Below the pieces are notes generated by a model, which worked only from the letters and a program-made list of their open reading frames with translations, made no database searches and had not been told where the DNA came from. DNA of 10,446 nt, taken from positions 1 to 10,446 of the forward strand of contig DBOA01000209.1 in assembly GCA_002299195.1 (NCBI GenBank), written 5' to 3'. The position numbers and the translations under genes are program-made. Position 1 is the stretch's first letter; the number at the start of each line of letters is the position of its first letter. The stretch comes from Sphingomonadales bacterium UBA658 (GTDB lineage: Bacteria; Pseudomonadota; Alphaproteobacteria; Sphingomonadales; Sphingomonadaceae). This document shows, piece by piece, positions 1-7,257 of the stretch.

Positions 1-1080
1 CGGACCAATTGGATGTTCATTGTTGCCTTCGCCAAAACCGCGGAAATAGGGCGCGCCATAATGGCCGACTGCTTCCAATGCGAGTTCGGTAATCCGCTGC
101 TGGATTTCAGAGCCCTTAATTTTCAGCAAGCTGGATTCAGGGCCAGGGCCCTTGCCCGCTGCTTCGCCGGCAAGGCTACGCAGTTCGGTGAATTCCAATG
201 CGGTCAGATCGATTTCCAGTTCCGAAATCTTGCGCTTGAAAAATGGGTTGGCGATCAATGGACGGTCACCGTCCTGCTCTGTGCGGGCAATGGATTTGAT
301 CTTCTCAACGCCACGCTTCGAACGTGCAACGGCGGCAATGCCGGTACGCTCATGCGCCAGCAAGAACTTGGCGCAGGTCCAGCCCTTGTTTTCTTCATAG
401 ATGCGATTGGCAACGGGTACGCGGACGTCTTCCAACCATACTTCGTTGACTTCATGCTCGCCACCCAAGGTGATGATTGGGCGAACAGTTACGCCGGGCG
501 TCTTCATGTTGATGAGAAGGAAACTAATGCCTTCCTGCGCCTTGGCATCGGAATCGGTGCGGACGAGGAAGAAGCCCCAGTCTGCATATTGCGCCATCGT
601 GGTCCATGTCTTTTGACCGTTCACGACATAATGGTCGCCATCGCGGACGGCCTTTGTGCGCAGCGAAGCAAGGTCCGAACCTGCGCCAGGTTCCGAATAC
701 CCTTGGCACCACCAATCGTCGCCGGACAAGATGCCGGGCAGGAATTGTGCTTTTTGCTCCGGCGTGCCGAATGTGTAGATGACGGGTCCGACCATCGACA
801 GGCCAAATGGCATGGTGCCGACGCAATCCGCTGCAGCGAGTTCTTCGGACCAGATGAAACGTTGCGTTGCGGTCCAGCCAGTGCCGCCATATTCGACAGG
901 CCATGCTGGCGCGATCCAGCCTTTTTTCGCAAGAATGCGATGCCATGACAGAAAATCTTCTTTCGAAAGATCATGCCCTTCGTCTTGCACCGAACGGAGA
1001 TTCTCGGGATAATTTTCGGCGATGAATGTGCGCACTTCCTGTTGGAAGGCGATTTCTTCGGGACTGAATTCCAATTGCAT
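1..1080 (-). CDS. Acyl-CoA dehydrogenase, C-terminus cut off by window edge
   Basis: Flavoprotein expected to oxidise an acyl-CoA thioester to the 2-enoyl-CoA in the cytoplasm and pass electrons to ETF. The frame is open from the ATG at 1080 to base 1, giving 360 residues; the family usually has about 380-400, so only the last few dozen residues are missing. The N-terminal helical domain begins MQLEFSPEEIAFQQEVRTFI. The flavin/substrate segment WCQGYSEPGAGSDLASL lies at residues 124-140 and is followed by VNGQKTWTT at about 153-161, both typical of the family. The overall style resembles the large-subunit type of two-subunit dehydrogenases (PimC or FadE28-like), in which case a second dehydrogenase gene would be expected further left; that part is inference. 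The start is fixed by an AGGAG ribosome binding site 7 bases upstream. phaC lies 64 bases upstream on the same strand. The substrate cannot be told from sequence. Confidence 0.93.
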   Translation of the reverse strand, partial: MQLEFSPEEIAFQQEVRTFIAENYPENLRSVQDEGHDLSKEDFLSWHRILAKKGWIAPAWPVEYGGTGWTATQRFIWSEELAAADCVGTMPFGLSMVGPVIYTFGTPEQKAQFLPGILSGDDWWCQGYSEPGAGSDLASLRTKAVRDGDHYVVNGQKTWTTMAQYADWGFFLVRTDSDAKAQEGISFLLINMKTPGVTVRPIITLGGEHEVNEVWLEDVRVPVANRIYEENKGWTCAKFLLAHERTGIAAVARSKRGVEKIKSIARTEQDGDRPLIANPFFKRKISELEIDLTALEFTELRSLAGEAAGKGPGPESSLLKIKGSEIQQRITELALEAVGHYGAPYFRGFGEGNNEHPIGP

Positions 1081-1087
1081 CACGATT

Positions 1088-1092
1088 CTCCT
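1088..1092 (-). promoter_or_regulatory. Ribosome binding site of the acyl-CoA dehydrogenase
   Basis: Read on the minus strand this is AGGAG, 7 bases before the ATG at 1080. It supports that start codon and shows the gene is translated independently of phaC. Confidence 0.75.
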
Positions 1093-1118
1093 AAAAATAG
1101 CTGGATAAGAACTAGTGA

Positions 1119-1137
1119 ACGTTTACGTAAACGTCAA
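1119..1137 (-). promoter_or_regulatory. 16-bp palindromic operator overlapping a -35 box
   Basis: ACGTTTACGTAAACGT at 1119-1134 is a perfect palindrome. On the minus strand its upstream edge overlaps TTGACG (1132-1137), a good -35 box, so the palindrome occupies the -35 and spacer of a promoter reading into the acyl-CoA dehydrogenase. The -10 is poorly defined; TAGTTC at a 17-base spacing is the best fit and is weak. Sites of the GTTTACGTAAAC kind are typical of TetR- or MerR-family regulators of fatty-acid or branched-chain acyl-CoA catabolism. I infer such a regulator here but cannot name it. It is not a terminator, since the arms are AT-rich and no T-run follows. Confidence 0.6.
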
Positions 1138-1144
1138 CTGAATC

Positions 1145-2785
1145 TCATCGCGCTTTTACATAGCTTCCCGGAGCAGATTCCAGCGCCTTCAATGCGCCTT
1201 CGCCGGGTATACGCGCACCCTTCGCAGCGACTTTGGCATCACCCTTGTCCAGCAACCAAACAAGCCAATCGGGCCACCAGCTGCCCTTGGTTTCGGTGGC
1301 GCCGTCGATGAATTCTTCGAGCGAGCCTGCGGTGCCTTCGTTGGTCCAATATTGATATTTGTTTTGCGCCGGAGGGTTCACCACACCCGCAATATGTCCG
1401 CTGCCCGCCAACAGGAATTTGACAGGGCCGCTAAAGTGCTCCTGCAGCTTCCAAACGCTTTCGGCAGGCGCAATATGGTCTTCACGTCCGGCCTGAATAT
1501 AAGAAGGCGTTTGCACGCGACGCAAATCAATCGGCGTACCCAGCGCGGATAGGCTATCCGGTTCAACCAGACGGTTATCGCGATAGAGGTCCGCCAGATA
1601 GGCTTTGTGCCATTTTGCGGGAAGATTGGTGATGTCGCCATTCCAGTGCAGCAGATCGAACGCGGGGTAATCTTCACCCAGCAAATAATTTTTGACGACC
1701 GTCGACCAAATCAGGTCCTTGCCGCGCAGCATGTTGAACGTCAGCGCAAGGAAGCGACCGTCCAAATAGCCATGCGTCGCACTCAACGTTTCCACCATCG
1801 CGATCTGATTGTCGTCGATGAAATTCAGCAGCTCGCCGCCCGTGCTGAAATCGACTTGCGCTGTAAAGAATGTCGCGCTGCGCACCTTGTCGGCACCGCC
1901 GGTTGCGGCGAGGACGGCAAGCGTCGCGGCTAAGGTCGTTCCGGCAACGCAATATCCTATCGCATGCACGTCGGGCACGCCCAGGCCCTCGCGTACCGTA
2001 TCAATCGCATCAATCTGCGCCGCTATATAATCGTCCCAGATGATGTCCTTCATCGAACTGTCTGCAGATTTCCAAGACACGACAAAAACGGTGATGCCTT
2101 GGTCGACGCAATATTTGATGAAACTTTTTTCCGCTGTCAGGTCGAGAATGTAGAACCGGTTTATCCATGGCGGAAAAATAATCAGCGGCGTTGCCAACAC
2201 GTCCGGGGTCGCCGGGTCATATTGGATCAGCTGATACAACGGTGTTTGATGGACGACTTTGCCCGGCGTTGCCGCGATGTTTTCGCCAAGCCTGAAGGCA
2301 TTAGAATCGCTGTGTGTTAACTGACCGCGTTGCAAATCTGTCATCAGGTTTTGCATGCCCGCCATCAGGCTTGCGCCGTTGGTCTCCATCGCCCGTTGTA
2401 GTGCGACGGGGTTGGTGAAGGGCGAATTTGCAGGGCTCATCGCCTCTATCATGCTACGAATGGCAAAGCCCATTTTTGCTTTGTCACTATCGGCGACGCC
2501 ATCCAACTGATCAGCCGCGCCGAGCATATAGTCAGACATCACTTGATATCCCTGACGCATCAGGTCGAAAACGGGATGTTCCCATTCAGGTGCAGCAAAG
2601 CGGCGATCCGACGGGTCAATTTTGCTGCGACCGGCCTTGGCCAATGGCGCAAGTATCGTCCCCCACGCGTCCATCGCGGCGCGATATGCCTTCATTGGGT
2701 CAGCCGCCGAGGCTGCCGATCCCTCCAGCATTTTGGCGAATTGGTCGGGATCCATGAAGGGTGCGAATTTCGGTGAATCGGCCAT
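1145..2785 (-). CDS. phaC: Class I poly(3-hydroxyalkanoate) synthase PhaC
   Basis: Polymerises (R)-3-hydroxyacyl-CoA into polyhydroxyalkanoate storage granules, releasing CoA; it acts at the granule surface. The 546-residue protein is slightly shorter than the usual class I length of about 590. The N-terminal domain is followed by an alpha/beta-hydrolase core. Visible landmarks are PPWINRFYILDL (205-216), VVSWKS (235-240), the nucleophile box GYCVAG with Cys279, DLLHWNGDITNLP (377-389), Asp436 in GREDHI and His464 in GSGHIAG. The Cys-Asp-His spacing (157 and 28 residues) fits class I enzymes. One oddity is the box itself: the usual G-x-C-x-G-G pattern has Ala281 in place of the first of the two glycines. 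No phaA, phaB, phasin or phaR gene is visible nearby. No good ribosome binding site precedes the ATG at 2785; see the promoter entry just upstream. Confidence 0.95.
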   Translation of the reverse strand: MADSPKFAPFMDPDQFAKMLEGSAASAADPMKAYRAAMDAWGTILAPLAKAGRSKIDPSDRRFAAPEWEHPVFDLMRQGYQVMSDYMLGAADQLDGVADSDKAKMGFAIRSMIEAMSPANSPFTNPVALQRAMETNGASLMAGMQNLMTDLQRGQLTHSDSNAFRLGENIAATPGKVVHQTPLYQLIQYDPATPDVLATPLIIFPPWINRFYILDLTAEKSFIKYCVDQGITVFVVSWKSADSSMKDIIWDDYIAAQIDAIDTVREGLGVPDVHAIGYCVAGTTLAATLAVLAATGGADKVRSATFFTAQVDFSTGGELLNFIDDNQIAMVETLSATHGYLDGRFLALTFNMLRGKDLIWSTVVKNYLLGEDYPAFDLLHWNGDITNLPAKWHKAYLADLYRDNRLVEPDSLSALGTPIDLRRVQTPSYIQAGREDHIAPAESVWKLQEHFSGPVKFLLAGSGHIAGVVNPPAQNKYQYWTNEGTAGSLEEFIDGATETKGSWWPDWLVWLLDKGDAKVAAKGARIPGEGALKALESAPGSYVKAR

Positions 2786-2791
2786 TTTCCA

Positions 2792-2819
2792 TGCATAACA
2801 AATGTCAGAAAATTGTCGA
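2792..2819 (-). promoter_or_regulatory. Candidate phaC promoter, possibly leaderless
   Basis: On the minus strand TCGACA (2814-2819) and TATGCA (2792-2797) are separated by 16 bases. A start 7 bases past the -10 would fall on the A of the phaC ATG at 2785, which would make the mRNA leaderless and explain the absence of a clear Shine-Dalgarno sequence. The -35 matches TTGACA at five of six positions, but the -10 matches TATAAT at only three, so this is tentative. Confidence 0.3.
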
Positions 2820-2830
2820 AGATTGTTTTG

Positions 2831-2858
2831 TTGTGCGGCGCAGCATGGACATTAGGTA
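2831..2858 (+). promoter_or_regulatory. Candidate promoter of the DEAD-box helicase gene
   Basis: TTGTGC (2831-2836) and TAGGTA (2853-2858) are separated by 16 bases in the 98-base divergent spacer. This would give a leader of about 20 bases before the ATG at 2884. Both boxes are imperfect, and the ribosome binding site is only a weak AGGCG-like stretch. Confidence 0.25.
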
Positions 2859-2883
2859 AAAAAGGGCGCAAAGGCGCGCAATA

Positions 2884-4716
2884 ATGACGTTTGAAAATCT
2901 TCCCCCGCTTCTTGATGAAGCGCTCACCGCTCGTGGCTATACTGCTTTAACCCCTGTTCAATCTGCTGTCATGACAGCTGAGGCCGAAGGCCGCGACCTT
3001 GTCGTGTCGGCCCAGACTGGATCAGGCAAAACCGTTGCTTTTGGATTGGCCATGGCACCGCAAATCCTTGATGGTGGACTGGTCAGCCTTGCGCGCGAAC
3101 CCGCCGCACTCATCATCGCTCCAACGCGCGAACTGGCCCTGCAGGTCAGCCGCGAACTCATGTGGCTATATGCCAAGGCTGGCGTCCGCATCGCGACCTG
3201 CGTTGGCGGCATGGACGCGTCAAAAGAACGCCGCACGCTGAATCAAGGCGCACAAATCGTCGTCGGAACCCCCGGCCGTTTGCGCGATCACTTGGAGCGT
3301 GGCGCACTTGACCTGTCGGCGTTGAAAGTCGCGATTCTCGACGAAGCGGACGAAATGCTCGACATGGGTTTCCGCGAAGAACTCGAAGAAATATTGAACG
3401 CGACGCCCGAAGGCCGCCGCACTTTGCTTTTCTCGGCCACTATGCCGAAACCAATCGTGTCGCTGGCAAAGCGTTACCAACAAGACGCCCTGCGTATCTC
3501 CACCGTCGGCGAAGACCGCGGCCATGGCGACATCAGCTATCAGGTTGTAACGGTCGCTCCACCGGACATTGAGAACGCGGTTGTGAACTTGCTGCGTTTG
3601 CATGAGGCCGAAACGGCTATCCTGTTCTGCGCGACGCGCGAAAATGTGCGCCGTTTGCATGCCAGCTTGACCGAGCGCGGCTTCAATGTCGTTGCGCTGT
3701 CGGGTGAACATTCGCAGTCCGAGCGCAATCACGCGCTTCAGGCGCTGCGTGACCGCCGTGCCCGTGTATGCGTTGCCACCGACGTTGCCGCCCGCGGTAT
3801 CGATTTGCCCAACCTGTCATTGGTGGTCCACGTTGAATTGCCGCGCGATGCCGAGGGGCTTCAGCACAGGTCCGGACGCACCGGCCGTGCGGGTCGTAAG
3901 GGGACTGCCGTTCTCATCGTGCCCTATCAGCGCCGCAAGCGCGTTGAATCGATGTTGCGCGGCGCGAAGATTGAGGCAGACTGGATTAAAGTCCCGACTG
4001 CCGCAGATATCCGCGCCAAGGACCATGAACGTCTTCTCGAAACACTTTTGACACCCGTCGAAGTTGAAGATGAAGATCGTGCATTGGGTGCAAAGCTGCT
4101 CGAAACGATGTCGGCTGAAGACATCGCTGCTGCACTTGTCCGTGTCCATCGCGCCAAAATGCCACAGGCAGAAGACATGCTGGATGACGGCACGCGCGAA
4201 CGTCCACGTGATGACCATCGCGCCGGATTTGATGATTCTGTTTGGTTCAAGCTGAACGTTGGCCGCCGCAACAACGCAGATCCAAAATGGATATTGCCGC
4301 TGCTGTGCCGCCGCGGCGGTGTGACCAAGAACGACATTGGTGCCATCCGGATTGCCGCGAACGAAACCCATGTGGGTATCGCGGCTGCCGCTGTTGCAAA
4401 ATTTGCCAAGGCAATCGCGCAGCCGGGGCATGACGAAGACAATGATGTTGAGATCGTGCAAGCCAATGGCCCACCACGTGAAGCTGCGCGTGAGAATAAG
4501 CGCATGGGTCGCGACGGGGGCCGCGATGGTGCTCGTCCGCAGCGTGCCCAATTGGGCGTCAATCCACGCGGCGATGGACCTCGCGGTGATGGCCCGCCAC
4601 GCGGTGGACCACGTGGTGGATCGAACCGTGACGGTGTGCGTCCATTCCGCAATGATGGGCCACCACCGTCAAAGCATGGTGTACGGCACAAGGCGAAAGG
4701 CAATCGGCCGCGCTAA
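2884..4716 (+). CDS. DEAD-box ATP-dependent RNA helicase with DbpA-type RNA-binding domain and RG-rich tail
   Basis: Cytoplasmic ATP-dependent RNA helicase (610 residues), probably acting in ribosome assembly or cold-related RNA remodelling like DeaD/CsdA. Domain 1 carries the Q-motif region near LTPVQ (22-26), motif I AQTGSGKT (43-50), Ia PTREL (80-84), GTPGR (128-132), DEAD (153-156) and SAT (184-186). Domain 2 carries ATDVAARGIDLP (298-309) and HRSGRTGR (328-335). Residues about 452-513 (from SVWFKLNVGRR through the GIAAAAVAKF region) match the DbpA/CsdA C-terminal RNA-binding fold. From about 540 on, the tail is rich in Arg, Gly, Asp and Pro, with RGDGP- and RGG-type repeats, and is probably disordered and RNA-contacting. 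Every catalytic motif is intact. deaD is a reasonable name, but several paralogous families share this layout, so no symbol is given. It is divergent from phaC and probably transcribed alone. Confidence 0.95.
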   Translation: MTFENLPPLLDEALTARGYTALTPVQSAVMTAEAEGRDLVVSAQTGSGKTVAFGLAMAPQILDGGLVSLAREPAALIIAPTRELALQVSRELMWLYAKAGVRIATCVGGMDASKERRTLNQGAQIVVGTPGRLRDHLERGALDLSALKVAILDEADEMLDMGFREELEEILNATPEGRRTLLFSATMPKPIVSLAKRYQQDALRISTVGEDRGHGDISYQVVTVAPPDIENAVVNLLRLHEAETAILFCATRENVRRLHASLTERGFNVVALSGEHSQSERNHALQALRDRRARVCVATDVAARGIDLPNLSLVVHVELPRDAEGLQHRSGRTGRAGRKGTAVLIVPYQRRKRVESMLRGAKIEADWIKVPTAADIRAKDHERLLETLLTPVEVEDEDRALGAKLLETMSAEDIAAALVRVHRAKMPQAEDMLDDGTRERPRDDHRAGFDDSVWFKLNVGRRNNADPKWILPLLCRRGGVTKNDIGAIRIAANETHVGIAAAAVAKFAKAIAQPGHDEDNDVEIVQANGPPREAARENKRMGRDGGRDGARPQRAQLGVNPRGDGPRGDGPPRGGPRGGSNRDGVRPFRNDGPPPSKHGVRHKAKGNRPR

Positions 4717-4804
4717 TCCGCGGACCGAAAGCTTTTTATGGAAAAGCACGAAAACTTCGCGCATGAGGGTGGCTCTGTAATCAACTAACCGGAAACGGGA
4801 GCCA

Positions 4805-6016
4805 ATGTCCGAAGAATTCTACCGCATCAAGCGTTTGCCGCCTTATGTCATCGCCGAAGTTAATGCGATGCGTGCGGCGGCCCGTGGTGCGGGAGAGGAC
4901 ATTATCGATCTGGGCATGGGCAATCCGGATTTGCCCCCGCCGCCGCATGTCATCGAAAAATTGTGCGAAGTCGCGCAAAAGCCCGATGCCCATGGCTATT
5001 CGGCTTCCAGAGGTATTCCCGGGCTCCGTAAGGCGCAGGCCAATTATTACGCGCGCCGCTTTGGCGTTGATGTTGATCCCGAAACCGAAGTCGTGGTCAC
5101 GATGGGTTCGAAAGAGGGCCTTGCAAGCCTTGCAACCGCTATCACTGCGCCGGGTGACGTCGTATTGGCGCCGAACCCGAGCTACCCGATCCATACGTTC
5201 GGTTTCATCATCGCCGGTGCAACCATTCGGTCCGTACCCACGACGCCCGATGAAAATTATTTCCGGTCGCTGGAGCGCGCAATGGCGTTCACAGTCCCGC
5301 GGCCGTCGATATTGGTGGTCAACTATCCGTCCAATCCGACGGCAGAAACCGTCGATCTGGCTTTTTATGAACGGTTGGTCGCTTGGGCGAAAGACAACAA
5401 GGTCTGGATATTGTCCGACCTTGCCTATTCGGAACTCTATTTTGACGGCAACCCGACCCCGTCCATACTGCAGGTGAAGGGCGGCAAGGACGTTGCGGTT
5501 GAATTCACGTCATTGTCCAAAACCTATTCGATGGCAGGATGGCGTATCGGTTTTGCGGTGGGTAATCGCGAACTGATTGCAGCGATGACGCGCGTTAAAA
5601 GCTACCTCGATTATGGCGCATTTACGCCCATTCAGGCGGCGGCGTGCGCGGCATTAAATGGCCCGCAAGACATCGTCGAACAAAATCGCCAGCTCTATCA
5701 CAAACGCCGCGATATCCTTGTCGAAGCATTTGGCCGTGCTGGCTGGGACATTCCCGCACCAAAGGCGTCGATGTTCGCATGGGCACCCTTGCCACCTGCG
5801 CTTGCGCATTTGGGTAGCCTTGAATTTTCCAAACAGCTGCTGACCGAAGCAAAGGTCGCGGTCGCGCCGGGCGTGGGATATGGCGAAGACGGCGAAGGCT
5901 ATGTCCGCATCGCTATGGTTGAAAACGAGCATCGCCTGCGTCAGGCCGCACGAAACGTGAAGCGGTATCTGCAATCGATGGGGGTCAACACCCCTGGCCA
6001 ATCAAAGGCAATCTGA
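4805..6016 (+). CDS. alaC: PLP-dependent aminotransferase, AlaC (glutamate-pyruvate) type
   Basis: Fold-type I PLP aminotransferase of 403 residues. By close resemblance to E. coli AlaC (YfdZ) it probably makes alanine from pyruvate and glutamate. Shared stretches include the N-terminal RIKRLPPYV, GEDIIDLGMGNPD, HGYSASRGIP, GSKEGLA, PNPSYPIH and MAGWRIGF. PLP-contact residues are visible: Asn177 in YPSNPTA, Asp205 in SDLAY, the Schiff-base Lys239 in SLSKTYSMAGW and Arg247. Automatic pipelines often label such proteins LL-diaminopimelate aminotransferase; the AlaC likeness is stronger, but substrate specificity is not proven. A GGGAG ribosome binding site lies 3 bases before the ATG. The stop codon is one base from the start of the downstream thioesterase, so the two are likely co-transcribed and translationally coupled. 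Confidence 0.85.
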   Translation: MSEEFYRIKRLPPYVIAEVNAMRAAARGAGEDIIDLGMGNPDLPPPPHVIEKLCEVAQKPDAHGYSASRGIPGLRKAQANYYARRFGVDVDPETEVVVTMGSKEGLASLATAITAPGDVVLAPNPSYPIHTFGFIIAGATIRSVPTTPDENYFRSLERAMAFTVPRPSILVVNYPSNPTAETVDLAFYERLVAWAKDNKVWILSDLAYSELYFDGNPTPSILQVKGGKDVAVEFTSLSKTYSMAGWRIGFAVGNRELIAAMTRVKSYLDYGAFTPIQAAACAALNGPQDIVEQNRQLYHKRRDILVEAFGRAGWDIPAPKASMFAWAPLPPALAHLGSLEFSKQLLTEAKVAVAPGVGYGEDGEGYVRIAMVENEHRLRQAARNVKRYLQSMGVNTPGQSKAI

Positions 6017-6017
6017 C

Positions 6018-6482
6018 ATGGCGCGGAGCGAGTTTGCTTTCCATCACCGTTTCCGCGTGCGCTGGTCAGAGACGGACGCGCAAGGCGTCGTCTTTAACGC
6101 GCGCTATCTGGATTATGCCGATGTTGCGGTGACCGAATATTGGCGCGCGGCGAAATTCCGCGATTATGCCGATGGCGCGCCGTTGGAGTTTCATGTCAAA
6201 AAGGCAACTGTGACATGGTTCGCGCCGATCAAGCCGGACGAGCTTATTGAGGTTATGGCGCGCACGGTTGCGACTGGTCGGACCAGCATGACTCAAATTG
6301 TCGAAATTCACGGCATTACCGAAGACGGTTCCGACGATTTGCGCGCAACAGTTGATCTTGTCAGCGTGCATGTCGACCTCGACACACATCGCCCAATTCC
6401 GTTGCCACATTGGGTGAAGGATGTTTTCCTGAACTTCGATCGACAGGCTACCAATCCGGTAGCCGTTATGGCCGACGCGTAA
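6018..6482 (+). CDS. Acyl-CoA thioesterase, 4HBT-like hotdog family
   Basis: Predicted cytoplasmic hotdog-fold thioesterase hydrolysing an acyl-CoA to free acid and CoA. The 154-residue length is usual for the YbgC/FadM/4-hydroxybenzoyl-CoA thioesterase group. The N-terminal signature WSETDAQGVVFNARYLDY (about 16-33) contains Asp20 at the expected catalytic position, followed by the family's G-x-V-x-F and Y-L-D-Y pattern. The later stretch ATVTWFAPIKPDELIEV is typical of the central strand and turn. The start is one base after the alaC stop, with AAAGG inside the end of alaC as ribosome binding site. Its substrate is unknown, and nothing in the neighbouring aminotransferase gene predicts one. 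Confidence 0.85.
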   Translation: MARSEFAFHHRFRVRWSETDAQGVVFNARYLDYADVAVTEYWRAAKFRDYADGAPLEFHVKKATVTWFAPIKPDELIEVMARTVATGRTSMTQIVEIHGITEDGSDDLRATVDLVSVHVDLDTHRPIPLPHWVKDVFLNFDRQATNPVAVMADA

Positions 6483-6494
6483 GACGGTTTGAGG

Positions 6495-7238
6495 ATGCGC
6501 AGGAACGCCCGTTTGAGCTTTCTGGCCATCATCGCGGTTCCACTGCTATTTGTGAGCGGCTGCTCGCCAGCGGGCACCGCAGACGAACGAAGCGAGAGCG
6601 CAGAGGCATTTCCGCGCGCCGAACGTGTGGTGTCCACCGCGGGTGATACCGAATTTTCGACTGAAGCAGCGCGTGATGAAGCGGGTGAGGCCGAATTCGT
6701 GATGGATTGGGCCGGGATCCAGCTTGGGACCACGGTCGCTGATATCGGGGCAGGCGAGGGCTATTACACCATCCGCCTGGCGGACCGTGTCGGGCCAAAA
6801 GGGCGCGTGCTTGCGCAGGATATCAATCGGGATGCGCTTGATCGACTTGGCGCGCGGGTCACGCGCGAACAGCTCGATAATGTTGCCATCAAGGAAGGCG
6901 CTCTGGATGATCCCCGTTTGCCAGAAAACAGCTTTGACCGCGTTTTCATGGTGCATATGTACCATGAAATAGCCGAGCCTTATGCGTTCCTATGGCGTAT
7001 GCGGCCTGCGCTCGCCAAGGGCGGACAAGTCATTGTCGTTGACCGCGATCGCCCTACCGCCCAGCACGGTATTCCGCCAAAGCTGCTGTTCTGCGAATTT
7101 GATGCCGTGGGCTATCGTTTGACGGGCTTTACCGAGCAATTGAAACTGGGCGGATATATCGCCCGCTTTGAAGTCAGCGGGACGCGGCCTGAGCCGTCAA
7201 AAATTAAGACATGCGCTGCGCGTTATCCGCAAAACTAA
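6495..7238 (+). CDS. Class I SAM-methyltransferase-fold protein with lipoprotein signal peptide
   Basis: Predicted 247-residue protein combining a lipoprotein signal with a methyltransferase fold. From the ATG at 6495 the N-terminus has Arg2, Arg3 and Arg6, a hydrophobic stretch (LSFLAIIAVPLLF) and a lipobox V-S-G-C with Cys23. The mature part has a SAM-binding motif I, VADIGAGEGYY (81-91), an acidic residue at the end of strand 2 (AQDI, 107-110), DRVFMVHMYHEIAEP (148-162) and the late strand GGQVIVVDRD. It resembles the predicted-methyltransferase group COG4798, whose members often carry secretion signals; its substrate is unknown to me. An in-frame TTG at 6489 would add two residues; ATG was chosen although GAGG directly abuts it, so the exact start is uncertain. 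It lies 12 bases after the thioesterase and is probably the last gene of the alaC cluster. Confidence 0.85.
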   Translation: MRRNARLSFLAIIAVPLLFVSGCSPAGTADERSESAEAFPRAERVVSTAGDTEFSTEAARDEAGEAEFVMDWAGIQLGTTVADIGAGEGYYTIRLADRVGPKGRVLAQDINRDALDRLGARVTREQLDNVAIKEGALDDPRLPENSFDRVFMVHMYHEIAEPYAFLWRMRPALAKGGQVIVVDRDRPTAQHGIPPKLLFCEFDAVGYRLTGFTEQLKLGGYIARFEVSGTRPEPSKIKTCAARYPQN

Positions 7239-7257
7239 ACGGAATTTTGTGGCGCGC

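Noticed and set aside
13..948. Long plus-strand frame of 311 codons across the left end
   Set aside because: It runs antisense to the acyl-CoA dehydrogenase, whose minus-strand frame has clear family motifs. The plus-strand translation shows no recognisable domain.
3927..4703. 258-codon minus-strand frame under the 3' half of the helicase gene
   Set aside because: Its Arg/Ser/Pro-rich translation is what the complement of a high-GC coding region gives; the plus-strand protein is an intact DEAD-box helicase.
4708..4747. Possible terminator after the helicase gene
   Set aside because: CCGCG/CGCGG around the stop codon has only a 5-bp stem with the T-run about 9 bases away, and GCTTTT/AAAAGC has no T-run after it. 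Neither is a convincing intrinsic terminator.
7239..7257. Possible bidirectional terminator between the convergent methyltransferase and apt genes
   Set aside because: The 19-base gap contains no inverted repeat and no T-run.
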